Origin: Bolinopsis microptera
Taxonomy: Eukaryota; Ctenophora; Tentaculata; Lobata; Bolinopsidae
Direction of reading: 5' to 3'
Length of the DNA: 64,000 nucleotides
Assembly (NCBI RefSeq): GCF_026151205.1
Contig: NC_087074.1
Coordinates: forward strand, 3,534,001 to 3,598,000
Shown: positions 42,801 to 54,379 of the stretch, piece by piece
How the letters are laid out: each line of letters starts with the position of its first letter
Position numbering within the stretch: position 1 is the first letter of the stretch
The notes under the pieces: generated by a model
What the model was told of the DNA's origin: nothing
The model's database searches: none
The model's input: the letters and a program-made list of their open reading frames with translations, nothing else
Translations under genes and position numbers: made by a program

Positions 42801-45800
42801 TTGTTTGAGTGGAAACAGGCGCATAGCTACAGCTAGCTCGCTATTCCAAAATTCAAGCAAGCGACAAAACAAATCAACAGGTGGTGTAAGTCGCACGACT
42901 GTGGCGGGAAGTAGGGGACGAGTGGACTGTCAGATAAAAAGTATTTCTACTGCACCCACCCATTACATCTGGAAACTTGGAGAACAGGTGTTACAAACTG
43001 GGTCTGACTACACTATTGAAGTGGGTGCCATGTTTTTTGGATCACAAACCACTATCCTGTACATAGAAAATTGTCCTACTGTAGATACGAGCTACACTTG
43101 TATAGCTGACTGGGGAGGAGATGACACAGTATCTACAACTGCTCTACTTGATATCATCAGTAAGTTCATCAAGGGGGAAAAATGTTCACAAATAATTTAC
43201 TTCATTTACGAGACAATTATAAAACCTGACATGTGATTTTTTATTTTGTTTATGTATGCAGGTGTCACTCCGATTAACGTAGTCATGGAGCAAGGTCAGA
43301 CAGCAACTAATGTTGTTCTATCCTGTGTGGTATCTGGATGGGCAACAGACCTCAATAAGTGTAATCAGGTATCTTGGGTGGACATAGGACAAGATTATTC
43401 TCCTGCTCCAATCTATACTGGAAACTATCAGGCTGAACTCACCATCCCCTCTTCTACAGTGGATATCATTTATACTTGTAGATGTGATCGATCTGTGGTG
43501 GATAACATTAATGTCCTTGTTTACTTGGATTTCATAGGTAAGTTGAACAAATTTCGAAAGAGGTTATTCAATGAATATCCATAGAAAAAGCAGGAACATA
43601 ATATAAATAAAATTTTAGTGAACTATTAAAGATTTATTTCAGATGTAACCGTAGAGGACAGATACGAAATAATGAGTGGAGACATTGAACTTACCTGCAC
43701 TATAACCCAACTCCTAAATACGGTTGTTGTTCAATGGGGAGATTCTGAAGGAAATGTCATCAGTAATGATGATTATTATACGACAAATCAAGGGAGCAAA
43801 GATGAAAGTGGTAACCAGTATTCTACTCTTACAATATCAGCTTCAAAGCTACAGGCTCTTGGTTCAACTTCTGTCACGTATTCCTGTCAAGTTCTATCTG
43901 GAGACCAGACGGTTGCGATCACAAAGACAATGACTTTAACTCTTTACGATTTCAGTAAGCAATTTTGCAATAATTTAAACTACACCACTAGAAATAAAGA
44001 CTAAAAGGCATAAATAAGCGTAACAGTCCTTAGAATATTCATTTGATGCAATTAGATATAGGACCACAAAAATTCACGAAACTTCAAAATAATGCCCAGG
44101 TGGTGTAAGCCGCACGACTGTGGCGGGAAGTAGGGGACGAGTGGACTGTCAGATAAAAAGTATCTCTACTGCACCCACCCAATACATCTGGAAACTTGGA
44201 GAACAGGTGTTACAAACTGGGTCTGACTACACTATTGAAGTGGGTGCCATGTTTTTTGGATCACAAACCACTATCCTGTACATAGAAAATTGTCCTACTG
44301 TAGATACGAGCTACACTTGTATAGCTGACTGGGGAGGAGATAACACCGTATCTACCACTTCACTACTTGATATCATCAGTAAGTTTACTTAAGCAAATAT
44401 ATCCCCTCCGAATCCTTTAAAATAGTGGTTTTAAATTCCTGAGCATTTGATTACGTTTATAACGGGAACTTTGAATGCCACATTAGTCATACTAAACCCA
44501 ATCCAGGTGTGACTCCGATAAATAATATAATGGAACAAGGTCAGACAGCAACCAATGTTGTTCTCTCCTGTGTGGTATCTGGATGGGCAACAGACCTCAA
44601 TAAGTGTAATCAGGTATCTTGGGTAGACATAGGACAATATTATTCTCCTGCTCCAATCTATACTGGAAACTATCAGGCTGAACTCACCATTCCCTCTTCT
44701 ACAGTGGATATCATTTATACTTGTAGATGTGATCGATCTGTGGTGGATAACATTAATATCCTTGTTTACTTGGATTTCATAGGTAAGTTGAAGAAATTTC
44801 GAAAGAGGTTATTCAATGAATATCCATAGAAAAAGCAGGAACATAATATAAATAAAATTTTAGTGAACTATTAAAGATTTATTTCAGATGTAACCGTAGA
44901 GGACAGATACGAAATAATAAGTGGAGACATTGAACTTACCTGCAATATAACCCAACTCCTAAATACGGTTGTTGTTCAATGGGGAGATTCTGAAGGAAAT
45001 GTCATCAGTAATGATGATTATTATACGACAAATCAAGGAAATAAAGATGAAAGTGGTAACCAGTATTCTACTCTTACAATATCAGATTCTAAACTGAAGG
45101 CTCTTGGTTCATCTTCTTTTACGTATTCCTGTCAAGTTCTATCTGGAGACCAGACGGTTGCGATCACAAAGACAATGACTTTAACTCTTTACGATTTCAG
45201 TAAGTAATTTTGCAATAATTTAAACTACACCACTAGAAATAAAGACTTAAAACTATAAATAAGCGTATCAGTCCTTAGAATATTCATTTGATTCGATTAG
45301 ATATAGGACCACAAAAATTCACGAAACTTCAAAATAATGCCCAGGTGGTGTAAGCCGCACGACTGTGGCGGGAAGTAGGGGACGAGTGGACTGTCAGATA
45401 AAAAGTATTTCTACTGCACCCACCCAATACATCTGGAAACTTGGAGAACAGGTGTTACAAACTGGGTCTGACTACACTATTGAAGTGGGTGCCATGTTTT
45501 TTGGATCACAAACCACTATCCTGTACATAGAAAATTGTCCTACTGTAGATACGAGCTACACTTGTATAGCTGACTGGGGAGGAGATGACACAGTATCTAC
45601 AACTGCTCTACTTGATATCATCAGTAAGTTCATCAAGGGGGAAAAATGTTCACAAATAATTTACTTCATTTACGAGACAATTATAAAACCTGACATGTGA
45701 TTTTTTATTTTGTTTATGTATGCAGGTGTCACTCCGATTAACGTAGTCATGGAGCAAGGTCAGACAGCAACTAATGTTGTTCTATCCTGTGTGGTATCTG

Positions 45801-48800
45801 GATGGGCAACAGACCTCAATAAGTGTAATCAGGTATCTTGGGTGGACATAGGACAAGATTATTCTCCTGCTCCAATCTATACTGGAAACTACCAGGCTGA
45901 ACTCACCATCCCCTCTTCTACAGTGGATATAACTTATACTTGTAGATGTGATCGATCTGTGGTGGATAACATTGATGTACTTGTTTACTTGGATTTCATA
46001 GGTAAGACGAAAAATAAGGCGAAATTACCAAAATGTATCTGAATGTTTGAAACTGGTTTTGTCCATGATGTAAGGAACTGTCCAGTATACATTTTAATAA
46101 TAATTGATATGATCAACTGAACATGATTTCAGCGGTTACGTTAGAGGACAGATATGCAGTCATGAGTGCAGATATTGAAATCACCTGCAGTATATCACAA
46201 CTCCTTAACACTGTCTCTGTTCAATGGTCGGATTCAGATGGACATGTTATTAGTGATGATACTAACTACTCCACAAATCAAGGGAGTAAAGATGAAAGTG
46301 GTACCCAGTATTCTACTCTAACAATATCAGCTCAAAGACTGCAGGCTCTTGGTTCTTCAGCGACATATTCCTGTCGGGTGCTCTCGGAAGACGAAACAGT
46401 TGTGATCACAAAACCGATGACTTTGTCTATCTATGCTTTCAGTAAATATATCGCTTATGTTTATTTTAGGTTTTTCTATTTATGTGGATGTTGGATATGA
46501 CGTTCAAGCTAATTATAATTTCATACCTTCCTGTACTCAGAGAGTCCAGGCGTTAATAAACATTCCCATAGGTGCTACGATTACTCCTGCCACAGCAGAG
46601 GTGTACACAACAGATGACCATGTGATCAGCTGCTTATTGGAAAACATTCCTGAACAAATAACTGGTGTACAATGGAGCCCAGCTACACAAACATCTGATG
46701 AATATAATCTAGAGGATGGAAATCATAGTGGAACTTCTCAAACATCAACGCTCACAGTATCGAGCACAAAGCTGAAAATATTACTGTCTTCCAGCGCCTC
46801 TTATTCTTTACCTGTAAGGTAACCCTTGGGTCCTCAAACTCACAATTTACAGCCACACAAACAATTACTATCTATAATCCGACTGTAGCATTGACCGGAC
46901 CTACAGCGGTTACGAATATAGTGCCGGCCACTTTAACCTGTACTTTATCTGGGATCTTTATATCAAGCACTGTTACGTGGTCCGGAGGAGACCTTCCTAG
47001 CTCGGGGATATCCGTCTCTACAACGACATTTACTCTTTCAAGTGGGTCTTACAACGGTGCGAGGAATGTTCAAACTCATACCCTTACTATATCTGCAGAA
47101 GCTCTGAGTAACCTAGGTTCCAGTACCATCTTCACATGCTCCTTGACACCAGGGAACACTCCTGTCACTGACCAACACTCCCTCTTAATACTCTATCCTG
47201 AGGTAACTCTACAACCAATATTCAGTTCCGAGCTAGCTGCTGGAAACTCCTTTACTCTAACCTGTAAAGGAACTGGAGTCGATCCAAACCTCATGACAGT
47301 AACTTCTTTTTGGACGCACGATGATGAGAATGTTAGCCCTGGTTTGATCACTACTACCACTGTCACAGCCACTGTGGTCGAGGCAACATTGGAGTTCGCA
47401 AACATGCAAAGCTTATTATCAGGCGAATACAAATGTGGGATTAATTATGGTGGCGGGATAATATACAGTGACCCAACTTCAGTATCAATTCCAGGTATAC
47501 TTTACTTCCCCACTTCATCTTTGGTTGTCGAGGGACAAACCCTGACAATATCTATCGTTACGGTTACCCTATCATCAGCTAAGACGATTAATTGGTACAA
47601 GAACACCTTACCCTTGGATCTGAGCGATTCTTCTCTAACAGTAACATCAGCAGAAACAACGGAGGGATCGGATAAGAAGACTACCTCTACATTGGTGTGG
47701 ACTGATGTTGCTGCTAGTCACCAAGGCGCAACTCTACGTGTCGAGATATCCACTGATCAGTATTTCCTGAAGAGCGATATTGCGCTTGTTAACGTTCTAC
47801 AAGTTTACACACACCCTAAGATTACAAGCTTCTAAGAGGTGTAGGTACGTACATATACTGTTCGTTTGAAGGACCACCCCAACCCTCAATTGTGTGGCTG
47901 GCTCACTCCTCTCCCACTTCATCAGGGACTGAAGTGTTAGACGGAATGGTGAGGCTAACTTCCCTCAACCCTACCTCCACTTCAACTGTTTACCAAAGTA
48001 GACTTACTGTAAATGCAGACGAAACTACAACAGATCTGTACCGAAGTTGTCGAGCTGCTTATCCGTCATCTAACGGCAAGAATGTGTTCACCGGCGGAAC
48101 ACTTTTCACTAAAGTAGCTCGATTATTTCCTATTGGTATCATCTCACTCACCGGATCCAATACTGTCAGTGCTGGAGAATCCGCAATCTTAACAGCAAAA
48201 GCAGATTATCCACCCGAACCACAGTTTGAGTGGAAGTTTAATGAGAAAATAATTGACCTCGACTTGGCTGCAGGAAAAAGGGTTTCCAGTACCGTGTTTG
48301 AATACGTGTTTACAAAAGTGGACATGCAAGTTCAGGATAGTGGGTTTTATAGTGTGCTTGCCAGTTACAATGACTATGGCTCATCAACATTCGAACCAAT
48401 ATCTGTTGAAGTAGTAAACACATGTCCACAACTAACAGCTCCAAATAACGGTGGTATCACGTGCAACCCTGTGTCCTACTCAGCAGACACGTCAGCCTCG
48501 TGTGCAGTAACCTGCAACACTGGGTACCATCTGCAAACCACAAAATCAGTTTACACTTGTACCAACGGTATCTGGGATCACCAATCCGTCACTAACCCCT
48601 CCAGCAAAGTTAGCAAGTGTTTAAGAACGGTAAACCCTACCTCTTTCTCCGTTACAGTTTCAGTCAGTTACAAATTACCGTGGTTAGCTTCCTGTTCGGA
48701 TTACTACGGGGACTACCTCCGTCTCTCATTCCCTTATCTTCTAGCAGCAGCTCCTCTTTCGTGTGTATCTGACGGTGACTGCTATCTCAATAATAACTAT

Positions 48801-51800
48801 TTCTATTATGAGACCTCGACTGCTGCTTGCTTTACAACTGGAGATAGCATCTGGTTGAAGGGGCAATATATCCAGAACACAAACACCAACAATGACAGAC
48901 GAAACGAAGTGTTCACGCAGATTTCAGAGTATTTGGAATCAACCACCTTCGATCCGTTTACGCTGATGAGTGCTGCAGACTGTGTTGATTCCTGTGGGTG
49001 TTGCATCAAGGACACTTGTATAAAAGCCCCGAACACAGGTCATTTCCCAGCTAAAATGCTCATCAAATAGAAGGAAGCGATCATCTGATAACCAACCCGA
49101 CTTTTCTAAAATTCAAATCGGGAGTCTGGGGAGTACAGGTCAGATAACAAAACAACAGGAAATGTCATGCAGTGCTGGCTCAGTTCCAGAACAAGGCAGT
49201 TGTCTGGTATGTGTTGAGGGGACCTACCAGTCAGGTGACCAGTGTGTTGAATGTCCGATTGGTTCCTACCAGGACCAACCGGGTTCTACTTCTGCAAACT
49301 TTGTCCTTTCAGAACATTCGAGACCCACTCTGCATCGTGTGATCAGTATTGCGAGCTGAGTGATGTTGTATTTGGAACAAGCGATCCACTTGCTGGAGCT
49401 ATCGTTCGAATTGGGGATAGTGTAAGTATTATTTGTAACGATGGATACCAGTTTGGAGGTAAGAGACGCGTAGTGAAATCATTGAAAAGCTGCAGAAACC
49501 AGCCTTCGTGCACAAGAATTAAAATAAGTACAAAAACACTGAACGTACTGAATGGTGAACCACTCGATCTTACTTGCAGAATCACTACTGCTGCATCTCC
49601 TGAACAGTGTGTCTTCTACAGAGAATCCCAGCAAGTCAATACTCCGACCTCCGTCAGGTTTGAGGAAGGACTTTTCAGGTGCGACACGACTGTTCCTTCA
49701 GTGCAGAGAGCTGACGAAGGGTCCTATTCCTGTGCTGTGTACTTTGACGATGGACATGAATTCAGTAATAGTATAAACATAACAGTTATGGAATTAAGAT
49801 TTGATTCCACTGACACGATGTTAAAAGAAGGAACTAACCATTATATCCTATGCGAAGCAACAGTCCCTTCTGATTCTGCAGTTGTAATCTCTTGGACTAA
49901 GAACGGACAGTCAGTGGGTGAGCGCCTGACTTCCACCTCCACTTCAACCATGGCTATCTTCAACCTGGGGAAGGTTACATTGTCGGACCAGGGGGACTAT
50001 CAGTGTCTGGCCACCTATCTTGGTATCGGCACTATCGTGTCAGAGCCTTCCCTACTAACAGTGCTAGGGTTTTGGGAGAAGTTAACGGATGTGGCGGTTA
50101 TGAAGGGCACCTCTGCAACACTAACCTGTATTCCTACATTTGGTGAAGTTAGTTGGAGTCTCAACAATATCCCTCTTCCAATAACCGCCACATCTCTTGA
50201 AATCGTATCTGTGAGCGAAGAAAACAATGGGACATACAAATGTGAAGCTAGATATGATAAAGATACCATTAATTCTACAGCAACAGTCACTGTATCCACT
50301 GAAGGCATTATCCAGCATCCAGAAGACAACACAATACGGTCGGGAGAGGAAACCACGGTCACGTGTGCTACAAATGTGGATGCGACCTTCACATGGTTCT
50401 TAAACAATATTAAAGTTTCCTCTGGCGTCAGCAGCACTGAAAGCAGTTCCACCCTGGTGATCTTCAATCTTCAGAGTAGGTCCAGTGTGCAATGCGTGGT
50501 AAATACAAGTGACGGGTCTATGTACCCTTCTAACGTCGCTGCGATGAATGTCATTGGTTTCATATCTTCCCCCGGACACAAAGCAATACCCCTGAGTGGG
50601 GTAGCTACTCTTCACTGCTCTCTCCCGGGAGAAGGATTGAAGCAGCTCATGTGGTTGAGATTAGATGATAACAATCCCATTCCAGATAGCTGGGTTGAAA
50701 CTTTTATTACTGGATACACAGCAACCAGTTCTATGAAGACCACTGCTGAGGGTAACTACTTCTGTAAGGCGCTGTTTGAAGGGAACATTACTATTGAATC
50801 AGAAATGGGAGCTGTCACTACAGTTCTCATCACTATCTCCAGTCCACCTGTCACTCTCGGAGAGGATACAACTCTTACATGTTCAATTGTAGGAGCTGCT
50901 ATACCTAACACTGTTTACTATACAAGAGATGGAGAACTAATCTACAAAGATCATAGTTCTGACCGTGAAACACATGACGGCATCTTTAACAGCTATCTAA
51001 AGATACCCTCTATAAGCTTAGCTGAGGTGGGGGAGTACCGGTGTGTGGCGTTTCTCACATCTGATCTCACCATGTACAGATCAGATCCCAGCTTAATCCT
51101 TATGGTAGGGTTTGTGGATTTGGTAACTAATGTCGTGTTGAGACGGGGTTACAGAGGGGGTTTCACGTTTAGTGTCAGATACAGAGACCATCTGGAGGTG
51201 TCGTGTGAGCTGTCTGAAGGTGATGTGCACCTGGAATCAAGTGATGTGGTTGGTGATGTGATCCACTACCGAGCGGAGGTAATGAATGTTAAATACGAGG
51301 TTAGAGAAGTTCAGTATAGTTGTAGCGCTGACTATGGACCTGATATCCTATTCAAATCTCACAAAAGCAAGCTCTACTTTATTAATGAACCTAAACTAAA
51401 GGTGGGAAGTTCGAATGTCCTAGTTGGTGATACTGCAGTGATATCTTTAACTGCTGAGTACATTTTCAGAACACCTTCTGTTTACTGGGAAGTTAATGGA
51501 TTAACTAATCTTCAATTCAATGATTCCGATTCCGGAGGAATGTTTACGAGTGTGCTACAGTTAAAGGTGACACAAGATATTCAAGTTGAGGCTACAGTAG
51601 AGCACAAAGATGTAGGCAGTGACTCTTTGCTCACGACCGTTGTTAAAGTTGTTGGTGTTACCGGAATCACCGGACCAGAAGCAGCTTATCTTGGTGACTC
51701 CTGTAATCTTACATGTAGCGTTGTAACCATTAGTGATGAAACCCTGGTCACGTGGTATCACCAAGATAAAGAGCTCATGCCACATATTACTAAGCATTCC

Positions 51801-52325
51801 AACTACCTGTTATTGTCAGTTGTCGTCATATCAAATCTTACAAAGGAAGATTTTGGAATTTACGAGTGTAAAGCTAGAATTTCAGACGAGAAAACCTCCG
51901 CAAGAACGTTTAACCTCAGAAAAACTGATAATTGTAAAGTGCCAGTGATTGATAAAGCCATATTGAATACAACCGTAAAGACAATGTCTCACTTGAGTAA
52001 GATAAGTGCAGCATGTGGCCCTGAAATGTTTGTCTTGAGGTGTAAAAATGGTGCCTGGGATAGATCCCTTACACAATGTCCGGGTTGGAAGAAAAATACT
52101 TGGTTGATCATAACCTCTGCGATTGCTGCTTTTGTGGTTATTCTCATCGCGAGTTTTAGTATTTTCTTTTACAAGAAACTACTAAAAGAGGTAGTTTCAG
52201 TTAATCCACCTAACACTTCAATGCAGTCCGAACAGTGGACCAACAACATTAGCGGTTCTGCTGTCATAAACAACTCCAGTGCTGATAAATCTGTTTTAGA
52301 TAACGTTATCAGCAGGGAGTCGTGA
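39871..52325 (+). CDS. Giant Ig/sushi type I membrane receptor with cassette Ig exons, about 3390 codons
   Basis: Exon 1 (39871-39943) encodes the leader MTSFEQSLFLICLSWMF. Ig exons, all phase 1-1: 40062-40346, 40453-40728, 40831-41142, 41341-41616, 41744-42037, 42205-42513, 42881-43159, 43262-43537, 43643-43954, 44100-44378, 44507-44782, 44888-45199, 45345-45623, 45726-46001, 46133-46441. The last exon (46572-52325) encodes about six Ig domains, a sushi domain, a cysteine-rich stretch, RRKRS, a GCC2/GCC3-like module, a second sushi-like module, about nine Ig domains, a third sushi domain, the membrane helix WLIITSAIAAFVVILIASFS and a tail of about 50 residues. The role is presumably cell-surface recognition or adhesion (inference). 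All sixteen upstream exons are open. The last exon has four one-base frameshifts (near 46808, 47833, 49055, 49293). No named orthologue is recognised. Confidence 0.8.
40062..46441 (+). repeat. Five tandem A-B-C triplets of Ig-domain exons
   Basis: A type (VDCQ ... IWKLG ... SYTCIADWGG): exons starting 40062, 41341, 42881, 44100, 45345. B type (VLSCVVSGWATDLNKCNQV ... TYTCRCDRSV): 40453, 41744, 43262, 44507, 45726. C type (EDRY ... SQLLNTVSVQW ... NQGSKDESG): 40831, 42205, 43643, 44888, 46133. The period is about 1.2 kb. In triplets 3 and 4 the introns between B and C are nearly identical (AATTTCGAAAGAGGTTATTC). The A-B introns of triplets 1, 3 and 5 also match (TTTTTTATTTTGTTTATG). These exchanges indicate recent duplication and/or conversion. 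The cysteine pair of a normal Ig fold is kept in each domain, and B domains have extra cysteines. Confidence 0.9.
48420..49370 (+). other. Sushi, cysteine-rich, furin-site and GCC2/GCC3 segment of the receptor
   Basis: In order: a sushi domain (CPQLTAPNNGGITC ... SCAVTCNTGYHL ... CTNGIWDH) at about 48424-48620; an unrecognised segment of about 140 residues with paired cysteines (DCVDSCGCCIKDTC); the basic site RRKRS at 49069-49083, a furin-type consensus; then CVEGTYQSGDQCVECPIGSY, a GCC2/GCC3 (ephrin-receptor-like) cysteine repeat. Two of the four frameshifts fall here, and crossing them joins the module into its expected CxxCP spacing. The placement resembles a proteolytically processed ectodomain, but cleavage is not shown by sequence alone. 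Confidence 0.6.
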
Positions 52326-52336
52326 AGCAAGTTGTG

Positions 52337-52541
52337 AATACCTTACGAGACATATTTATATGGTACGAAATTTGGGGATTTTTGGAAAAAATGGGAAAAA
52401 ATCCCCATATTTTCGTACAGAATTTCTGAAATTTCGTACTGAATTACTTTATTTCTGAAAAAAAATCCCCATATTTTCGTTCCCCCATAATTTCGATCCC
52501 CGCTAATTATGATCCACATAAATATGTCTTGTAAGGTATGT
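52337..52541. mobile_element. About 200-bp MITE right after the receptor stop codon
   Basis: Ends TACCTTACGAGACATATTTA and TAAATATGTCTTGTAAGGTA are inverted repeats with TA at both borders, as in Tc1/mariner-type insertions. The centre has several ATCCCCATATTTTCGT repeats. Starting 12 bp after the receptor stop codon, it probably lies within the 3' UTR. Confidence 0.75.
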
Positions 52542-53603
52542 CGGACATAATGATTAGCTTATTAATATTGAGATGGAAATTCTTGATGGATTATCGTGTG
52601 TAAGTATATAAACATAATTATAACTTAGCTTCTTCATGTTATATCAAGGTTCCGATTATTTAGGCAAAATTCTGATATTTCAATCGTTATGATCTAATAG
52701 TTAGAACTTAGATATCAATGCGATTTTGGGCTATGTTTCATAAGTATTTTAATTACCAAAACAGTCATTAATGTCCTCGGCTGATTCTTATAATTAAGTC
52801 AACTTATAGTGGTTTCTATCATTCATTCTTTTAAACTTTATATTAAAGACGTTTTTAGAAAATTGTTTCATTGAACTAATACAAACACAAATTGATTGAT
52901 TTTGGACACGAAGGGAAACACACAAATTTGGTTAGGAAACTTTGTTTAATACATCGCTAGAGCCTACAAAAAAGAAATAAATTAGTCAGTTAAAATCAAT
53001 CATAATACTCAGTCAAAGAGATTCAAAAATTTATAAAAAGGTCATGATTAGAGAATATCATGAAAGTCGATCAGAAATTGGAATACGATAAAATTGTTTC
53101 ACTGTCAGCGTGGTAGATAAAATTTATAAAGAAAAATTGACGCAAAATTGGCACAAAATTGGTAAAATTAATAAATTTCAGATTATATTGGTAAAAACCA
53201 CAAAAAGCTATTTTTTAATTTCCATCCTGTTCAAACCCCAAACATTAGTCCTAAACTTTGCACAAAATTTAGCCTCATTGAGCCTAAAACAAACACAAAT
53301 TTCATGTTAAGGTAATCTCGTCAGTCTTCAAGTACTAGCTTGTAGTACAAATAATCTCAACCAAGCCACATTTTCAAGATAAGCATATTTATAGATATAA
53401 AATTATTAAGGTAAGATGGAACGGTTTGAGATTTGGGTTGAGTTCCGGATCATCACCAGGTAATGCATAATGTTTAGGATCCACAAGAAGGCCAGGTTCA
53501 AGTCTAGATTTCTGAATAAAGTTTAAGTTTAAGATTAGGACCAGCTTTGATATAGGTCACGTGTTTGTTCTTGACCATCAAAACATAAGGTAGCTTTGCA
53601 AGA
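52542..53603. other. AT-rich intergenic DNA
   Basis: No gene is seen. An AATAAA at about 52976 could serve the receptor transcript. Confidence 0.45.
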
Positions 53604-53852
53604 TCAGCACATTTCAGGAACTGTTACATAAGAGAGACTTTCCAATTTGTATCCCAAACATCGTTTTGGTTTTGGCAAACGCTTTCCTTGTCCCGGGAGA
53701 TCGTTCCTCCGAGCGGATGTTGCTGATTTCAAGGAGATTACCAGGGTAAGGAGGTCGTTGGTGATAGCATCGTGTCCCAATCTAGAGAGAGCTAATTCAG
53801 CATCACAAGCAGTGTATCCTAGTTTGATGGCGTACTGTACGAAAGAGTGCAT
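53604..53852 (-). CDS. Small UBA-like ZC3H12/N4BP1-type protein (copy 2)
   Basis: The minus-strand copy of the 82-codon frame at 22553-22801, with one visible residue change (SYVTVPEMC for SYVPVPEMC). The KLGYTACDAEL and TNDLLTLVIS parts are unchanged. Its upstream region, including the TATA box at 53971-53977 and a further 250 bp, is also shared. The preserved frame suggests either recent duplication or selection. The PIN nuclease domain is absent here too. Confidence 0.55.
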   Translation of the reverse strand: MHSFVQYAIKLGYTACDAELALSRLGHDAITNDLLTLVISLKSATSARRNDLPGQGKRLPKPKRCLGYKLESLSYVTVPEMC

Positions 53853-54246
53853 CTTATAGATCGTTGAGAAGATGTTTAATTATTAAGGGTTGTTGAATAG
53901 TTGATAGGTTGTAGAAGAAGAGATGAACTGACTGTAAACAATTGATAACAATGAACATGATATAACATCCTTATATACTTTAACCCATGGTTTATTGTTA
54001 TCATAATCAGACGTTTCTGATGTCTGAAAATAGTCTGGTATGAGAGTCCAGTTACAAGTTTGATTGGATCCTATGGTCACCCGAATATTTGTCACATGAT
54101 CTGGTTGGAACCATGTACAACTTAAACCTGGCGGTGAATCTCAATTCTCATATCTGTAACCGACCAATCTCTCATTCGTGTCACGTGATGCGGTCATTAA
54201 GAGATCACATGATTTGTTGACTTGTTATCATAATAAAATCCTTGAT
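53853..54246 (-). repeat. Upstream (promoter) part of the dispersed mini-gene repeat
   Basis: This corresponds to about 22260-22550 and, for the distal half, to 60290-60520 (shared GATTGGATCCTATGGT, CATGATCTGGTTGGA, CTCATTCGTGTCACGTGATG). The third locus has only this upstream part and no open frame. The family therefore spreads as a unit larger than the open frame. Confidence 0.65.
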
Positions 54247-54379
54247 TCCCCCAATCTCAATATTGAGACAGTGTAAACAAACATCATGTTTGATGACGTG
54301 GATTCTGGTAGGGGATATTTGAGTAACATACATCACCTCTTTACTAAAATCCACGTCTCTCAATTTCGAGATGTATATT

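Noticed and set aside
46572-52325. Introns as the explanation for the frame changes in the last receptor exon
   Set aside because: The protein similarity resumes with no gap across each change, leaving no room for an intron. Single-base indels explain all four.
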